From assembly GCF_011058315.1 (NCBI RefSeq), contig NZ_CP049298.1, positions 2,728,001 through 2,792,000 of the forward strand: a stretch of 64,000 bases of DNA, read 5' to 3'. Under the pieces are notes generated by a model. It was not told the origin of the DNA and did no database searches. It saw only the letters and a program-made list of their open reading frames with translations. The stretch is from Chryseobacterium sp. POL2 (GTDB lineage Bacteria; Bacteroidota; Bacteroidia; Flavobacteriales; Weeksellaceae). Shown here in pieces: positions 33,288 to 41,231 of the stretch. The position numbers and the translations under genes are program-made. How positions within the stretch are numbered: position 1 is the stretch's first letter; the number at the start of each line of letters is the position of its first letter.

Positions 33288-34508
33288 ATGAAGAAACTCT
33301 TATTAGTTCCAATGTTTCTTATCAGCGGATTGGCATTTTCACAGTCAAAGTTTGTGGAAGCAACAATTGTTAATAGAAATGGGCAATCAGAAAAAATACT
33401 GGTAAAAACGCAGAATCAAAACAATGCTGTAACATCATTCGTAACAAAAAAGAATGACAATGATAAGGAAGTTGTTTTGTTACCCAAAGATTTTGAAAGC
33501 ATTAGTTATAACTCTGGAACAAAATATGTAAGCGTTGTTACTAATTTTTCGAGATTTGATGATATTAAAATTGAAGAAAATAACTCGATCTTGCAAACCG
33601 AAAAGGCGCTTTTACTGCGCGTTGTTTTAGAAGGACCATATAACTTGTTTCAATATAATGACAGCAATTCTAGAGCGTTTTTCTATCAGGATAAAAATGG
33701 TGAAATAAAGCAATTGATTAACAAACGCTATTATCGAGATACCAATGTTGTTACGGATAATTCTTATAAAAAAGAACTTGCAAATTTATTCGGGATTTCC
33801 GAAGATAGTAAAGACATCAGATTTCTAGAGTATTACGAAGATCCTTTGAAAAAATTATTTTTAAAATACTCAGGTAGTGATGCTTCTAATAATCAAGTGA
33901 AAGTTTATTCTGAAAAAGAAAAAACAGGGAATTTCTCTATGGGCATTGTCGCCGGTGTAGTTAATTCGTCTTTGTCAATGAATTACCAAGGTGATATCGC
34001 CGCAGAAAAAGCATCCTATAAATTTTCAAATACAGGATTTTTGATTGGAGTTAATTTTGAATACAGACTCAATTTTTTCAATGCTTCGGTTTTCATCCAA
34101 CCAAGTTTTCAGTCATTCACAGATGAGGTGGATTCTGCCATAAATCCTTCGAAAAAAGTGAAGTTGGATTACAATAACATTTTGTTGCCTTTTGGCGTAA
34201 AGTATAATTTTTACAATCAAGAAAAATCCACCGTGTCTGCAAAAGCAATGGGGATTCTGTATTTACCAATGGATGCTAAAACGGAAAATCTTATGGATTA
34301 TTCTTATGTAGGACAAGACAATAGCATCGATGCAAAATTAGGTTTTGGCATTGGCTTATCTTATGAATATAATAAAAAACTAAGTGCTGAAGTTAGATAC
34401 AGCTTACCGAGAAAATTGGTGCAGTCAAAGAATGGATATGTATATTCTAGTCTATGGGATACGGAGTATAATTCGATATCCTTCATCCTTGGTTATCAAT
34501 TGTTTTAA
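33288..34508 (+). CDS. Putative outer-membrane beta-barrel protein
   Basis: A 406-residue exported protein. The signal peptide MKKLLLVPMFLISGLAFSQ is followed by a region of unknown type (20-215) and a C-terminal half of alternating beta strands (FSMGIVAGVVNSSLSMNYQG to the final FILGYQLF), typical of an outer-membrane beta-barrel ending in Phe. ATG 33288 is chosen over an in-frame TTG five codons earlier, because the TTG lies inside the promoter box. It is a single gene; function unknown. Confidence 0.7.
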   Translation: MKKLLLVPMFLISGLAFSQSKFVEATIVNRNGQSEKILVKTQNQNNAVTSFVTKKNDNDKEVVLLPKDFESISYNSGTKYVSVVTNFSRFDDIKIEENNSILQTEKALLLRVVLEGPYNLFQYNDSNSRAFFYQDKNGEIKQLINKRYYRDTNVVTDNSYKKELANLFGISEDSKDIRFLEYYEDPLKKLFLKYSGSDASNNQVKVYSEKEKTGNFSMGIVAGVVNSSLSMNYQGDIAAEKASYKFSNTGFLIGVNFEYRLNFFNASVFIQPSFQSFTDEVDSAINPSKKVKLDYNNILLPFGVKYNFYNQEKSTVSAKAMGILYLPMDAKTENLMDYSYVGQDNSIDAKLGFGIGLSYEYNKKLSAEVRYSLPRKLVQSKNGYVYSSLWDTEYNSISFILGYQLF

Positions 34509-34516
34509 AATAATTA

Positions 34517-34551
34517 AAATGTGTTTACAAATTAGTAAGCACATTTTTTTT
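34517..34551. terminator. Terminator between the beta-barrel gene and the serine hydrolase gene
   Basis: AAATGTGTTTAC pairs with GTAAGCACATTT (one G-T pair) and ends in an 8-nt T run. It overlaps the end of the convergent serine hydrolase gene. Confidence 0.75.
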
Positions 34552-35655
34552 GTCTTGATTCCATATTGTTGTTAACGAATCCATTTTGATTCGGATTTGG
34601 CGATGTGTTTTATAAATTGCTTTTTTTCCTAAACTTTCATCAGCGATATTGGACAATATAATCACCGATGTTTTGGTCTCGGGATAATAAATGTTGAGCG
34701 AAGGCGCACCTTTCACATATCCAGAATGCATATAGGTTTGTGGTGATTTGGGACTTATCATAATGCCACAAGCGTAACCTACTTTGCCTAAAATATAATG
34801 TTCAAAATTCTTCTCAGGTTTTATGAAAATTTTGAAAGATTCCTTGGTCAAAACTTTGCCATTGTATAACGCATTATTCCATAAATGAAGATCGTCAACT
34901 GTTGATAAAATACCGCCTGCAGCAATAGAAATGTGATTTTTGTCCAAACGTTTTGGCATATTAGGAACTTCTTTAGGATTATTAAGTTTTCCTAAATGAG
35001 CACTTGCAAAATTTGTCCCAGAGTACAAGTTTCCCGTTGAGGAATGTCGCATGCCTAATTTTTGGAAAAGTGCCATAACATTTTCATCATAAGATTTTCC
35101 TGTGACCACTTCGATAATGTCGCCAAGATTTTTGTAAGCATCATTGGAATAATGAAAATCAGTGCCGGGTTTGAACATCAGTTTTTCACCAAAATAATTA
35201 ATGCCCGAACTGTGATGAAGAAGCTCGGAAATTGTGATGCCTTTATAAGAAGGCGTTTGGTAAGATTTTAAATATTTTGAAACCTTATCATTAAGATTCA
35301 GTTTTTGTTGTTCTTCTAATTGTAGAATTAAAACCCCTGTAAATTGTTTGCTGTTTGACGCGATAGGAAATACCGTTTGGTTGTCGATGTTAGTTTGACG
35401 TTCAAAATTAGAAAAACCTTGTGCGCGTTCGTAGATTTTTTTTTGATCCCATTCGACAGACACAATGCCATTGAATTTATTTTTTGAAATAATAGAATCT
35501 AAAATTGGGACGATTTGTGATTTTTTCTGTTCCAAAAATATGCTGTCCCGAAGTGCGTTTTGGTCTATGATTTTTTCAGCTTCTGTTTTTTCTTGTTTTT
35601 TGCAAGCGTTTAGCATTAAGAAGCTTATAAACATAAGGATCAATTTCTTCTTCAT
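34525..35655 (-). CDS. Serine hydrolase of the beta-lactamase/PBP superfamily, lipoprotein
   Basis: A 376-residue lipoprotein (lipobox LNAC, Cys18) of the class C beta-lactamase/esterase family. The nucleophile motif S-x-x-K is Ser100-Asn-Ser-Lys103 (PIASNSKQF), the Y-x-N motif is HYSNDAY near residue 178, and the third motif appears as MHSGYVKG. Family members act as D-aminopeptidases, esterases or lactamases; resistance cannot be inferred. The gene is convergent with the beta-barrel gene and shares its terminator region. Confidence 0.85.
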   Translation of the reverse strand: MKKKLILMFISFLMLNACKKQEKTEAEKIIDQNALRDSIFLEQKKSQIVPILDSIISKNKFNGIVSVEWDQKKIYERAQGFSNFERQTNIDNQTVFPIASNSKQFTGVLILQLEEQQKLNLNDKVSKYLKSYQTPSYKGITISELLHHSSGINYFGEKLMFKPGTDFHYSNDAYKNLGDIIEVVTGKSYDENVMALFQKLGMRHSSTGNLYSGTNFASAHLGKLNNPKEVPNMPKRLDKNHISIAAGGILSTVDDLHLWNNALYNGKVLTKESFKIFIKPEKNFEHYILGKVGYACGIMISPKSPQTYMHSGYVKGAPSLNIYYPETKTSVIILSNIADESLGKKAIYKTHRQIRIKMDSLTTIWNQDKKNVLTNL

Positions 35656-35870
35656 TTGTTTTGTGTTTTTTACGAAAATAGGAAATTTAAAGTGAAAGTA
35701 TTGCTGAAGTTAGTTCTAATTTTTCAAAAGATGAAGCTGATTTTATGTCGGGAAGTCGGCTTGTATGTGTTTTTGGTTTTAAAGATTCTGAAACCTATAA
35801 ATTTATTAATAAGTAAATTTTGTTCAATATCATAATTATTTAATTGCATAGAAGTATTTTTATAAGTTAG

Positions 35871-35907
35871 AAGTCTCAAGATGTTTAGCATTTTGGGGCT
35901 TTTTTTA
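35871..35907 (+). terminator. Weak terminator-like hairpin
   Basis: AAGTCTCAA (35871-35879) pairs with TTGGGGCTT (35893-35901) using several G-T pairs, followed by T. No gene ends directly upstream on the plus strand, so it may be a remnant or a small RNA 3' end. Confidence 0.4.
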
Positions 35908-36005
35908 TTTTATAACATATTTTAAATTTTTCAACAAAAAAATATTGTTTCTATCCAAAACCGTTTTTGATTAATTTTGTTTTAAGTTTAAGTCAAATAT
36001 TATAC

Positions 36006-36010
36006 GGAGG
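36006..36010 (+). promoter_or_regulatory. Strong Shine-Dalgarno site of the broken TPR gene
   Basis: GGAGG lies 4 nt before the ATG at 36015. Such a site is unusual in this window, where most genes lack one, and supports 36015 as the original start. Confidence 0.55.
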
Positions 36011-36014
36011 AATT

Positions 36015-37707
36015 ATGTTATTGAGATATTTTTTATTCATTTCATTTTTTTTTGGGACAGGCTTTCAGTGCATAAGTTGCTGCTGAAGTTGCTAGCCCTA
36101 TGGTAAAAAATATTGAAGATTTGGTTAGGAAATCGGACGAAGTCGCAAAATCAAATCTAGATTCTGCCCTTTATTATAGTAAAAGAGCGGAAATACTTAT
36201 TAATCAACTTCCCGAGAATAATGATAAAGTCTATGTGTATAGAATGCTCGGCAGTATTTATTTAGGCAAAGGTAATTTTGCAAGTGCATTGAATTACAGT
36301 TTATCTTCTATAAAAATTAATGATAAATTATTAAAAAAAAATCCAAACGATCAAAGTTTAATTGTAAACAAAATCCGATTAATCACACAACTTGGTAACA
36401 TAGAACTCCAACAAAACAATTATGACAAGGCGCTCTCAAAATATCAAGAAGTTCGAGCATTATTAAATAAAGAAAAAGTTCTGGTGCCTCAAAAAGTACA
36501 AGCTTGGCAAGCAAAAATACTCAATAACATTGCAGCAACTTACGCAAAACAAAAACAATTTGATAAAGCACTTGGCTTTTTTGAGTCAGCACAAAAAATA
36601 AATACTAATCTCAACGATCCTTCATTGGAAGCTTCTTTGCTCAACAATATTGGGATTTGTCATTTGGAAGGTAAAGAGTACAGACTTGCTATTTATTATT
36701 ACAATCAATCTTTAAAAATCCGTGAAAACTTGGGCGAAGATCGCGGCGTGGCACAATGTTACAACAATTTGGGAAAAGCATATTCCGAAATTGGTGATTA
36801 CGAATAATCCAAATATTACCTCAATAACGCGCTCTCTTTAGGGAAAAATCTAGGCAATACAGAGTCTATTCTCATAAGTTTGGAACTCTTACGGAATGTT
36901 TATAAAAAATTAGGTAATTACCAGCAGGCTTTAGAAAATCAAGAACAATATAGCCATTTGAGAGATAGTCTTTTTAATGCAGAAACGGTTAAGAAAGTTA
37001 GCGGTGTAGAGCTAAAATACGCTTTAGAAAAACAAAAAGAAGTTTATGAAGCCAATGCCCAAAAACAAGAAAGTGAAAAAGAAAAAAACCGTTTGGCGTT
37101 TTATGCCGCAGGTGGTATTTTGTTACTTTTGTTAGCCCTAGCGGCACTTTTTCTGTATTTACAAAAAACGAAACTCAAAAATGCTAAACTTTCTAATGAC
37201 AAGTTGGAGCTAGAACGGAAAAATTTGTCTTTAGAAAAAGAAAAATTAACCGAAGATTTGGATTTTCAACATCGGGAAATGGCAAGCAAAGTCATGTATA
37301 TTTTAAAAAAGAACGAACTTATAAAAAGTATTTCCGACCAATTGTCCACTTTGAAAGCGACAACACCTCCTCCAAATCAGAAGCAATTACAAGAAATAAT
37401 CCGGGAGATGAATCAAAAAAAAGATCAAGATGTCTGGACAGAATTTGAAACCCATTTTACAAAAGTGCATCCTAATTTTTATGCAAAACTGAGTCAGCAA
37501 TTTCCCAATCCCACCCCGAACGAAAAAAAAATGTGTGCGTTTCTTAGACTTAATATGTCCACCAAAGATATTTCCGCTATTACTTATCAGTCTGTTAACA
37601 GCATCAGCGTATCGCGGTCACGATTTCGCAGAAAACTCAATATCCAGGGTGAAGTCAAAAATCTCATTAATTTCTTGTCAGAATTGAATGAAATTTGTCC
37701 AAATTAG
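36015..37707 (+). pseudogene. TPR-repeat regulator with C-terminal DNA-binding-like domain, inactivated
   Basis: Remnant of an exported/membrane TPR regulator of a type common in Bacteroidota. The layout was signal peptide (from ATG 36015), TPR repeats (36100-36950), a transmembrane helix (LAFYAAGGILLLLLALAALFLYL), coiled coil, and a C-terminal helix-turn-helix-like domain (NMSTKDISAITYQSVNSIS). Three lesions are seen. The reading frame shifts by one around a run of nine T at 36045-36053. A TAA stands at 36073 where the shifted frame reads FSA-stop-VAAEVASP. A second TAA at 36805 interrupts DYE-stop-SKYYLNNAL. Both stops fit single C-to-T changes of CAA (Gln). The two remaining ORFs (36100-36807 and 36880-37707) could in principle still be expressed as fragments. 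Confidence 0.85.
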
Positions 37708-37716
37708 TTTGAAGAC

Positions 37717-38019
37717 TTACAGAGATGTTAATGTGGTTTTAAAAACATTTAACCATTTTTTTTCAAATGAATCTGCTTTTGATTTGTAAATAAAAATATC
37801 ATTCGTATTTACTGTAGGAATACTTTGTCCATCAATTTTAAAATCACCATTGGCAAAACCTGCAATTACAGTATTTCCGTTTTTATCAAATGCAGAGTGT
37901 AGTAATTGTCCGCCATTATATGTATTGACTTGATGAAGACTTTTTAATGATAGAGGATTTTCTTGTCCATATAGCAATGAAACCAAGAAAACTGTAACCA
38001 AGAAGTATATTTTTTTCAT
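37717..38019 (-). pseudogene. Truncated duplicate of the T9SS gene at 38148-41111
   Basis: A 100-codon ORF whose first 98 residues are identical or nearly identical to the start of the 987-residue protein next to it (MKKIYFLVTVFLVSLLYGQ onward), then ends SL-stop. At DNA level 37722-38036 matches 40814-41128 over 315 bp with about five differences, including the region upstream of the ATG. It keeps a signal peptide but no sorting domain, so any product would be a short periplasmic peptide. It lies tail to tail with the TPR pseudogene. Confidence 0.85.
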
Positions 38020-38036
38020 GTTGTTTATTATTTTGC
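37722..38036. repeat. Direct repeat copy 1 (315 bp)
   Basis: About 98 percent identical by eye to 40814-41128 and in the same orientation. Identity ends abruptly at both sides (GAGATGTTA and TATTTTGC), marking duplication boundaries. Confidence 0.88.
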
Positions 38037-38060
38037 TCTTGAAATACTCATTTAAGATAC

Positions 38061-38101
38061 AAAAAAAAGAGCAAAAACATTATAGTTTTTACTCTTTTTT
38101 T
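38061..38101 (-). terminator. Terminator of the 987-residue T9SS gene
   Basis: On the minus strand AAAAAAGAG-T-AAAAAC pairs with GTTTTT-G-CTCTTTTTT across ATTATA-like loop sequence, followed by T. It lies 47 bp past the stop at 38148. Confidence 0.75.
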
Positions 38102-38147
38102 ACTGAACTTTTTCAGTGCCCTCCCAAAATAACTGAGGCTTTTTATT

Positions 38148-41111
38148 TTATAAAGTAATAGATTGATCTTTGATAAATTTAACAACGGCTTTTTCTTTAC
38201 CAATAAGCTCCAGATAATAGACGCCTTTTGGTAGATCGCTAACATTGACTTGGTTGTTTTTCAAGCTTTGATTTAAAACCAATTTAGCTGAAGCATCATA
38301 AATTTTAACCTCTGTAAAATCCTTATTGTCTTTGATATTGATAACATCTTTCGTTGGATTAGGATAGATAACAATTGGGTTTTTCTTATAAGTTTCTGCC
38401 GTTTCCAATTCTTTTTCTTCAAGACTTATGAGCAACATATTATCCCCTTTTTTACTTGTTATATCTATATTGTCAATCTTATATTGATAAGAGTTCCCAA
38501 AAAGGATAGGCTTGTTATCAGAAGAAATACTTATATTAAAACTTTCGTTATGTATTCCTAATAATTTGTGCTGTAGTAGATTAGCATTTTTATCAAGTTT
38601 TAATAATATGTTTTCATTGTCATAAATATTGCCAAGGGTGATTTCTTGGTCTTGATATTTGATTTTGCCTTTCCAAGCGCTTGAAATATAGATGTTAGAT
38701 TGCGCATCTGTAGTAATAAAATTTCCTTTTACTAAAGTATTAATATTAGAGTCTGATAATATTGGTTTTGACCAAAGTACTTGTCCTGTATTATTAATTT
38801 TAGAAATAATGTTAGTGTATTTAAAATTAGAATTATAAGGATTTGTAAATTCTACATTATCTAAAGTTTTATCAGCATCTGTCCAGCCAAAAATAATCTC
38901 GCCATCTTCAATTTGTTTGACATCAATAACAAAATGTGGTTGTCTTTTATTATGATCAGCAATAGGTGTATAATTTTTCAATTGAAGAATATTTCCATTT
39001 TGATCCATTTGGATTTTTATTGTTTGGTTTCCAGAAGATCGACTTTCAACAGAAAGATTGTCAAAGGTGATGCTCTCTCTTCCTGTGTTAAGATTAAGAT
39101 ATATATGCGCAATATTATTATTATCAAAATTTAGGAAAGCTTTTGAGCTAATAAATTTAGGATAAGTCTTCAAAAAGATAACTTGACCTTCTGAATTGAT
39201 TTTTAAAACAAAAAAATTACTAATTATCCCATTATCTTCATCAATTGAAGTAAGATTAATAGGAAAACTGTTATACGTAAATTCCCCTGAGCCATGCCCT
39301 GTTAACCATATATTTCCTGATTTGTCATAATTGACACTTAAATCGTTAATCAGATTATTATAGCCATTTTTTATTGGTATGATAAATTGCTTCCAAATTA
39401 AAGATCCGTTATCATCAATTTTGGATACTAAAATAGATTTGTCAAAATAAGTATAATTCATGTTGGTGCCAGTAAGATAACATGATCCATGATTTTCAAT
39501 ATAAGATGGATATGTACAATCACTCACAAGGATACTTTCATTGTTTTGATTAATATCCAATTTGTTTCCTATAGAGAAAATGTCATTGTTTGGGTTATAC
39601 ATCATAGGACTTACTGTATTATTAGAGACAACATGCCAAAGGCTATTAGCTTCTTTGTCGAGTTTAGAATATATTTCAGAAGGCTTATTTACAATAAAGG
39701 GAACACCAAAATAATTTTCTATAACCCCTGATATGTCTGCACCAATGTATAGATTGTCATTTTTTGATATTAATGTACCTCTAGAAGTTGCAGTTCCTTG
39801 ATTATTTGTAATCTTGAAATCTTTGTATAGTGTAAATGCGTTGTCATCTCCTTTTTTTGATAATTGAACTCTGTCAAAAAGATTAAATAGAATATATTCT
39901 TTATCATTAATGTTTACATAATCATCAATTTTGAAATAGTCGAAATAAGCATAGGATTTATAATCGCCATCTTTATCAATATTTATCAACGATTTTTCTG
40001 GGAAGGTCACCGTAACACCATTGAATTTTATATAAATATTGTAAGAAGCATTAATTTTTATATTAAAACTATTTTCATCTTTATTAAAGATGCTTAGATC
40101 AGAAGGATGAATGGGGGAATAATTGCTTTCATTAACCGTAAACCAACTTACAGAACTGAAATCCTCTGTAGTTTTACCTAACCAAATTTTATTGCCATTT
40201 GTGGAAGTTTGAGTTGTTATTAAAATTTGATCATTATTTAAAAGACTTATGGATTTTTGTTTATTCCTCATTATAAAGAATATATGCTGATTATGGTCTA
40301 TAAAAAAATCATAAAAATCAATATTTGAGAATGTCTCAGTATCTGTTGTTTTTGATTTTAAGGTGTTGATAATATTCAAGTCGGTATCAAAAGAAGCTAT
40401 AAAATACTCTTTATTAAAACTTGTATTGCCATAAGTAGTTTGTGCGTCGCCGTATCCACTCATATACAATCGATCATTTACCGATTTTATACGATCTATT
40501 AATAGGGGAATATCTTTTTTCTCGATAAGAGCACCAGTATTTCGATCGAATTTTAAAATTTTTTTTCTATCCGTAACATAAAAAATAAAATCTGCTGTTG
40601 TAGATGTTTTTTTTGAGATATTATTAAATATTTCGTCTAATTCTTGTACCCATTGTATCTCACCAACATCATTGATTTTGATCAACAAACCCATCTGGGG
40701 CGTATAATTTTCACTATTGAAAACTTCATTGTTAATAGTAATACTACCCGAATAACGAAGGTAAAAGTAAGTGTCATTATATTGATCGGTAAAAAGCTCG
40801 CTAGCTAGTATTTGAGATGTTAGTGTGGTTTTAAAAACATTTAACCATTTTTTTTCAAATGAATCTGCTTTTGATTTGTAAATAAAAATATCATTCGTAT
40901 TTACTGTAGGTATGCTTTGTCCATCAATTTTAAAATCACCATTGGCAAAACCTGCAATTACAGTATTTCCGTTCTTATCAAATGCAGAGTGTAGTAATTG
41001 TCCACCATTATATGTATTGACTTGATGAAGACTTTTTAATGATAGAGGATTTTCTTGTCCATATAGCAATGAAACCAAGAAAACTGTAACCAAGAAGTAT
41101 ATTTTTTTCAT
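38148..41111 (-). CDS. Large secreted T9SS type A protein
   Basis: A 987-residue protein with signal peptide (MKKIYFLVTVFLVSLLYGQ) and a long series of beta-propeller-like repeats of the form I-x-K-I-[DN]-x-x-G-x-[LIV]-x-W (for example ILVSKIDDNGSLIWKQF and IISKINNTGQVLWSKP), then a type A sorting domain from IYPNPTKDVINIKDNKDF to the end. It should be exported by T9SS and placed on the surface. Activity is unknown; the repeats suggest a binding or scaffold role. Its first 98 codons and leader are duplicated at 37722-38036. Confidence 0.82.
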   Translation of the reverse strand: MKKIYFLVTVFLVSLLYGQENPLSLKSLHQVNTYNGGQLLHSAFDKNGNTVIAGFANGDFKIDGQSIPTVNTNDIFIYKSKADSFEKKWLNVFKTTLTSQILASELFTDQYNDTYFYLRYSGSITINNEVFNSENYTPQMGLLIKINDVGEIQWVQELDEIFNNISKKTSTTADFIFYVTDRKKILKFDRNTGALIEKKDIPLLIDRIKSVNDRLYMSGYGDAQTTYGNTSFNKEYFIASFDTDLNIINTLKSKTTDTETFSNIDFYDFFIDHNQHIFFIMRNKQKSISLLNNDQILITTQTSTNGNKIWLGKTTEDFSSVSWFTVNESNYSPIHPSDLSIFNKDENSFNIKINASYNIYIKFNGVTVTFPEKSLINIDKDGDYKSYAYFDYFKIDDYVNINDKEYILFNLFDRVQLSKKGDDNAFTLYKDFKITNNQGTATSRGTLISKNDNLYIGADISGVIENYFGVPFIVNKPSEIYSKLDKEANSLWHVVSNNTVSPMMYNPNNDIFSIGNKLDINQNNESILVSDCTYPSYIENHGSCYLTGTNMNYTYFDKSILVSKIDDNGSLIWKQFIIPIKNGYNNLINDLSVNYDKSGNIWLTGHGSGEFTYNSFPINLTSIDEDNGIISNFFVLKINSEGQVIFLKTYPKFISSKAFLNFDNNNIAHIYLNLNTGRESITFDNLSVESRSSGNQTIKIQMDQNGNILQLKNYTPIADHNKRQPHFVIDVKQIEDGEIIFGWTDADKTLDNVEFTNPYNSNFKYTNIISKINNTGQVLWSKPILSDSNINTLVKGNFITTDAQSNIYISSAWKGKIKYQDQEITLGNIYDNENILLKLDKNANLLQHKLLGIHNESFNISISSDNKPILFGNSYQYKIDNIDITSKKGDNMLLISLEEKELETAETYKKNPIVIYPNPTKDVINIKDNKDFTEVKIYDASAKLVLNQSLKNNQVNVSDLPKGVYYLELIGKEKAVVKFIKDQSITL

Positions 41112-41128
41112 GTTGTTTATTATTTTGC
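40814..41128. repeat. Direct repeat copy 2 (315 bp)
   Basis: The parent copy of the repeat at 37722-38036. It covers 17 bp of upstream sequence, the signal peptide and codons to about residue 98 of the 987-residue gene. Confidence 0.88.
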
Positions 41129-41136
41129 GAATTTAA

Positions 41137-41169
41137 TAAAAAAAACCTCACCTATTTTGGTGAGGTTTT
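41137..41169 (-). terminator. Terminator of the acyl-CoA mutase gene
   Basis: AAAACCTCACC pairs with GGTGAGGTTTT (41142-41169); on the minus strand a T run follows. It lies between the mutase stop at 41232 and the next minus-strand gene. Confidence 0.85.
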
Positions 41170-41231
41170 AAATTTTTATCTACCAACTCAACTAAAACAG
41201 TTAGTAGTAATATTGGTCCGTGCGACACGCA

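Larger units (their letters stand above)
35656..36014. other. 359-bp intergenic region
   Basis: This gap separates the divergent serine hydrolase gene from the broken TPR gene. It contains a weak hairpin terminator-like element at 35871-35907, a promoter box TAATTTTG at 35972-35979, and an unusually good Shine-Dalgarno sequence GGAGG at 36006-36010. Otherwise it is AT-rich, with no ORF I would support. Confidence 0.6.

Noticed and set aside
36073-36807. Possible reassignment of TAA to glutamine
   Set aside because: Both in-frame TAA in the TPR gene sit at Gln positions, which invites this idea, but TAA ends most genes in the window and the same gene also has a frameshift. A pseudogene is the simpler reading.
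38048-38245. A 65-residue ORF between the fragment and the T9SS gene
   Set aside because: It overlaps the C-terminal end of the 987-residue gene in another frame and includes its terminator; composition is Lys/Leu-rich as expected for AT-rich noise.
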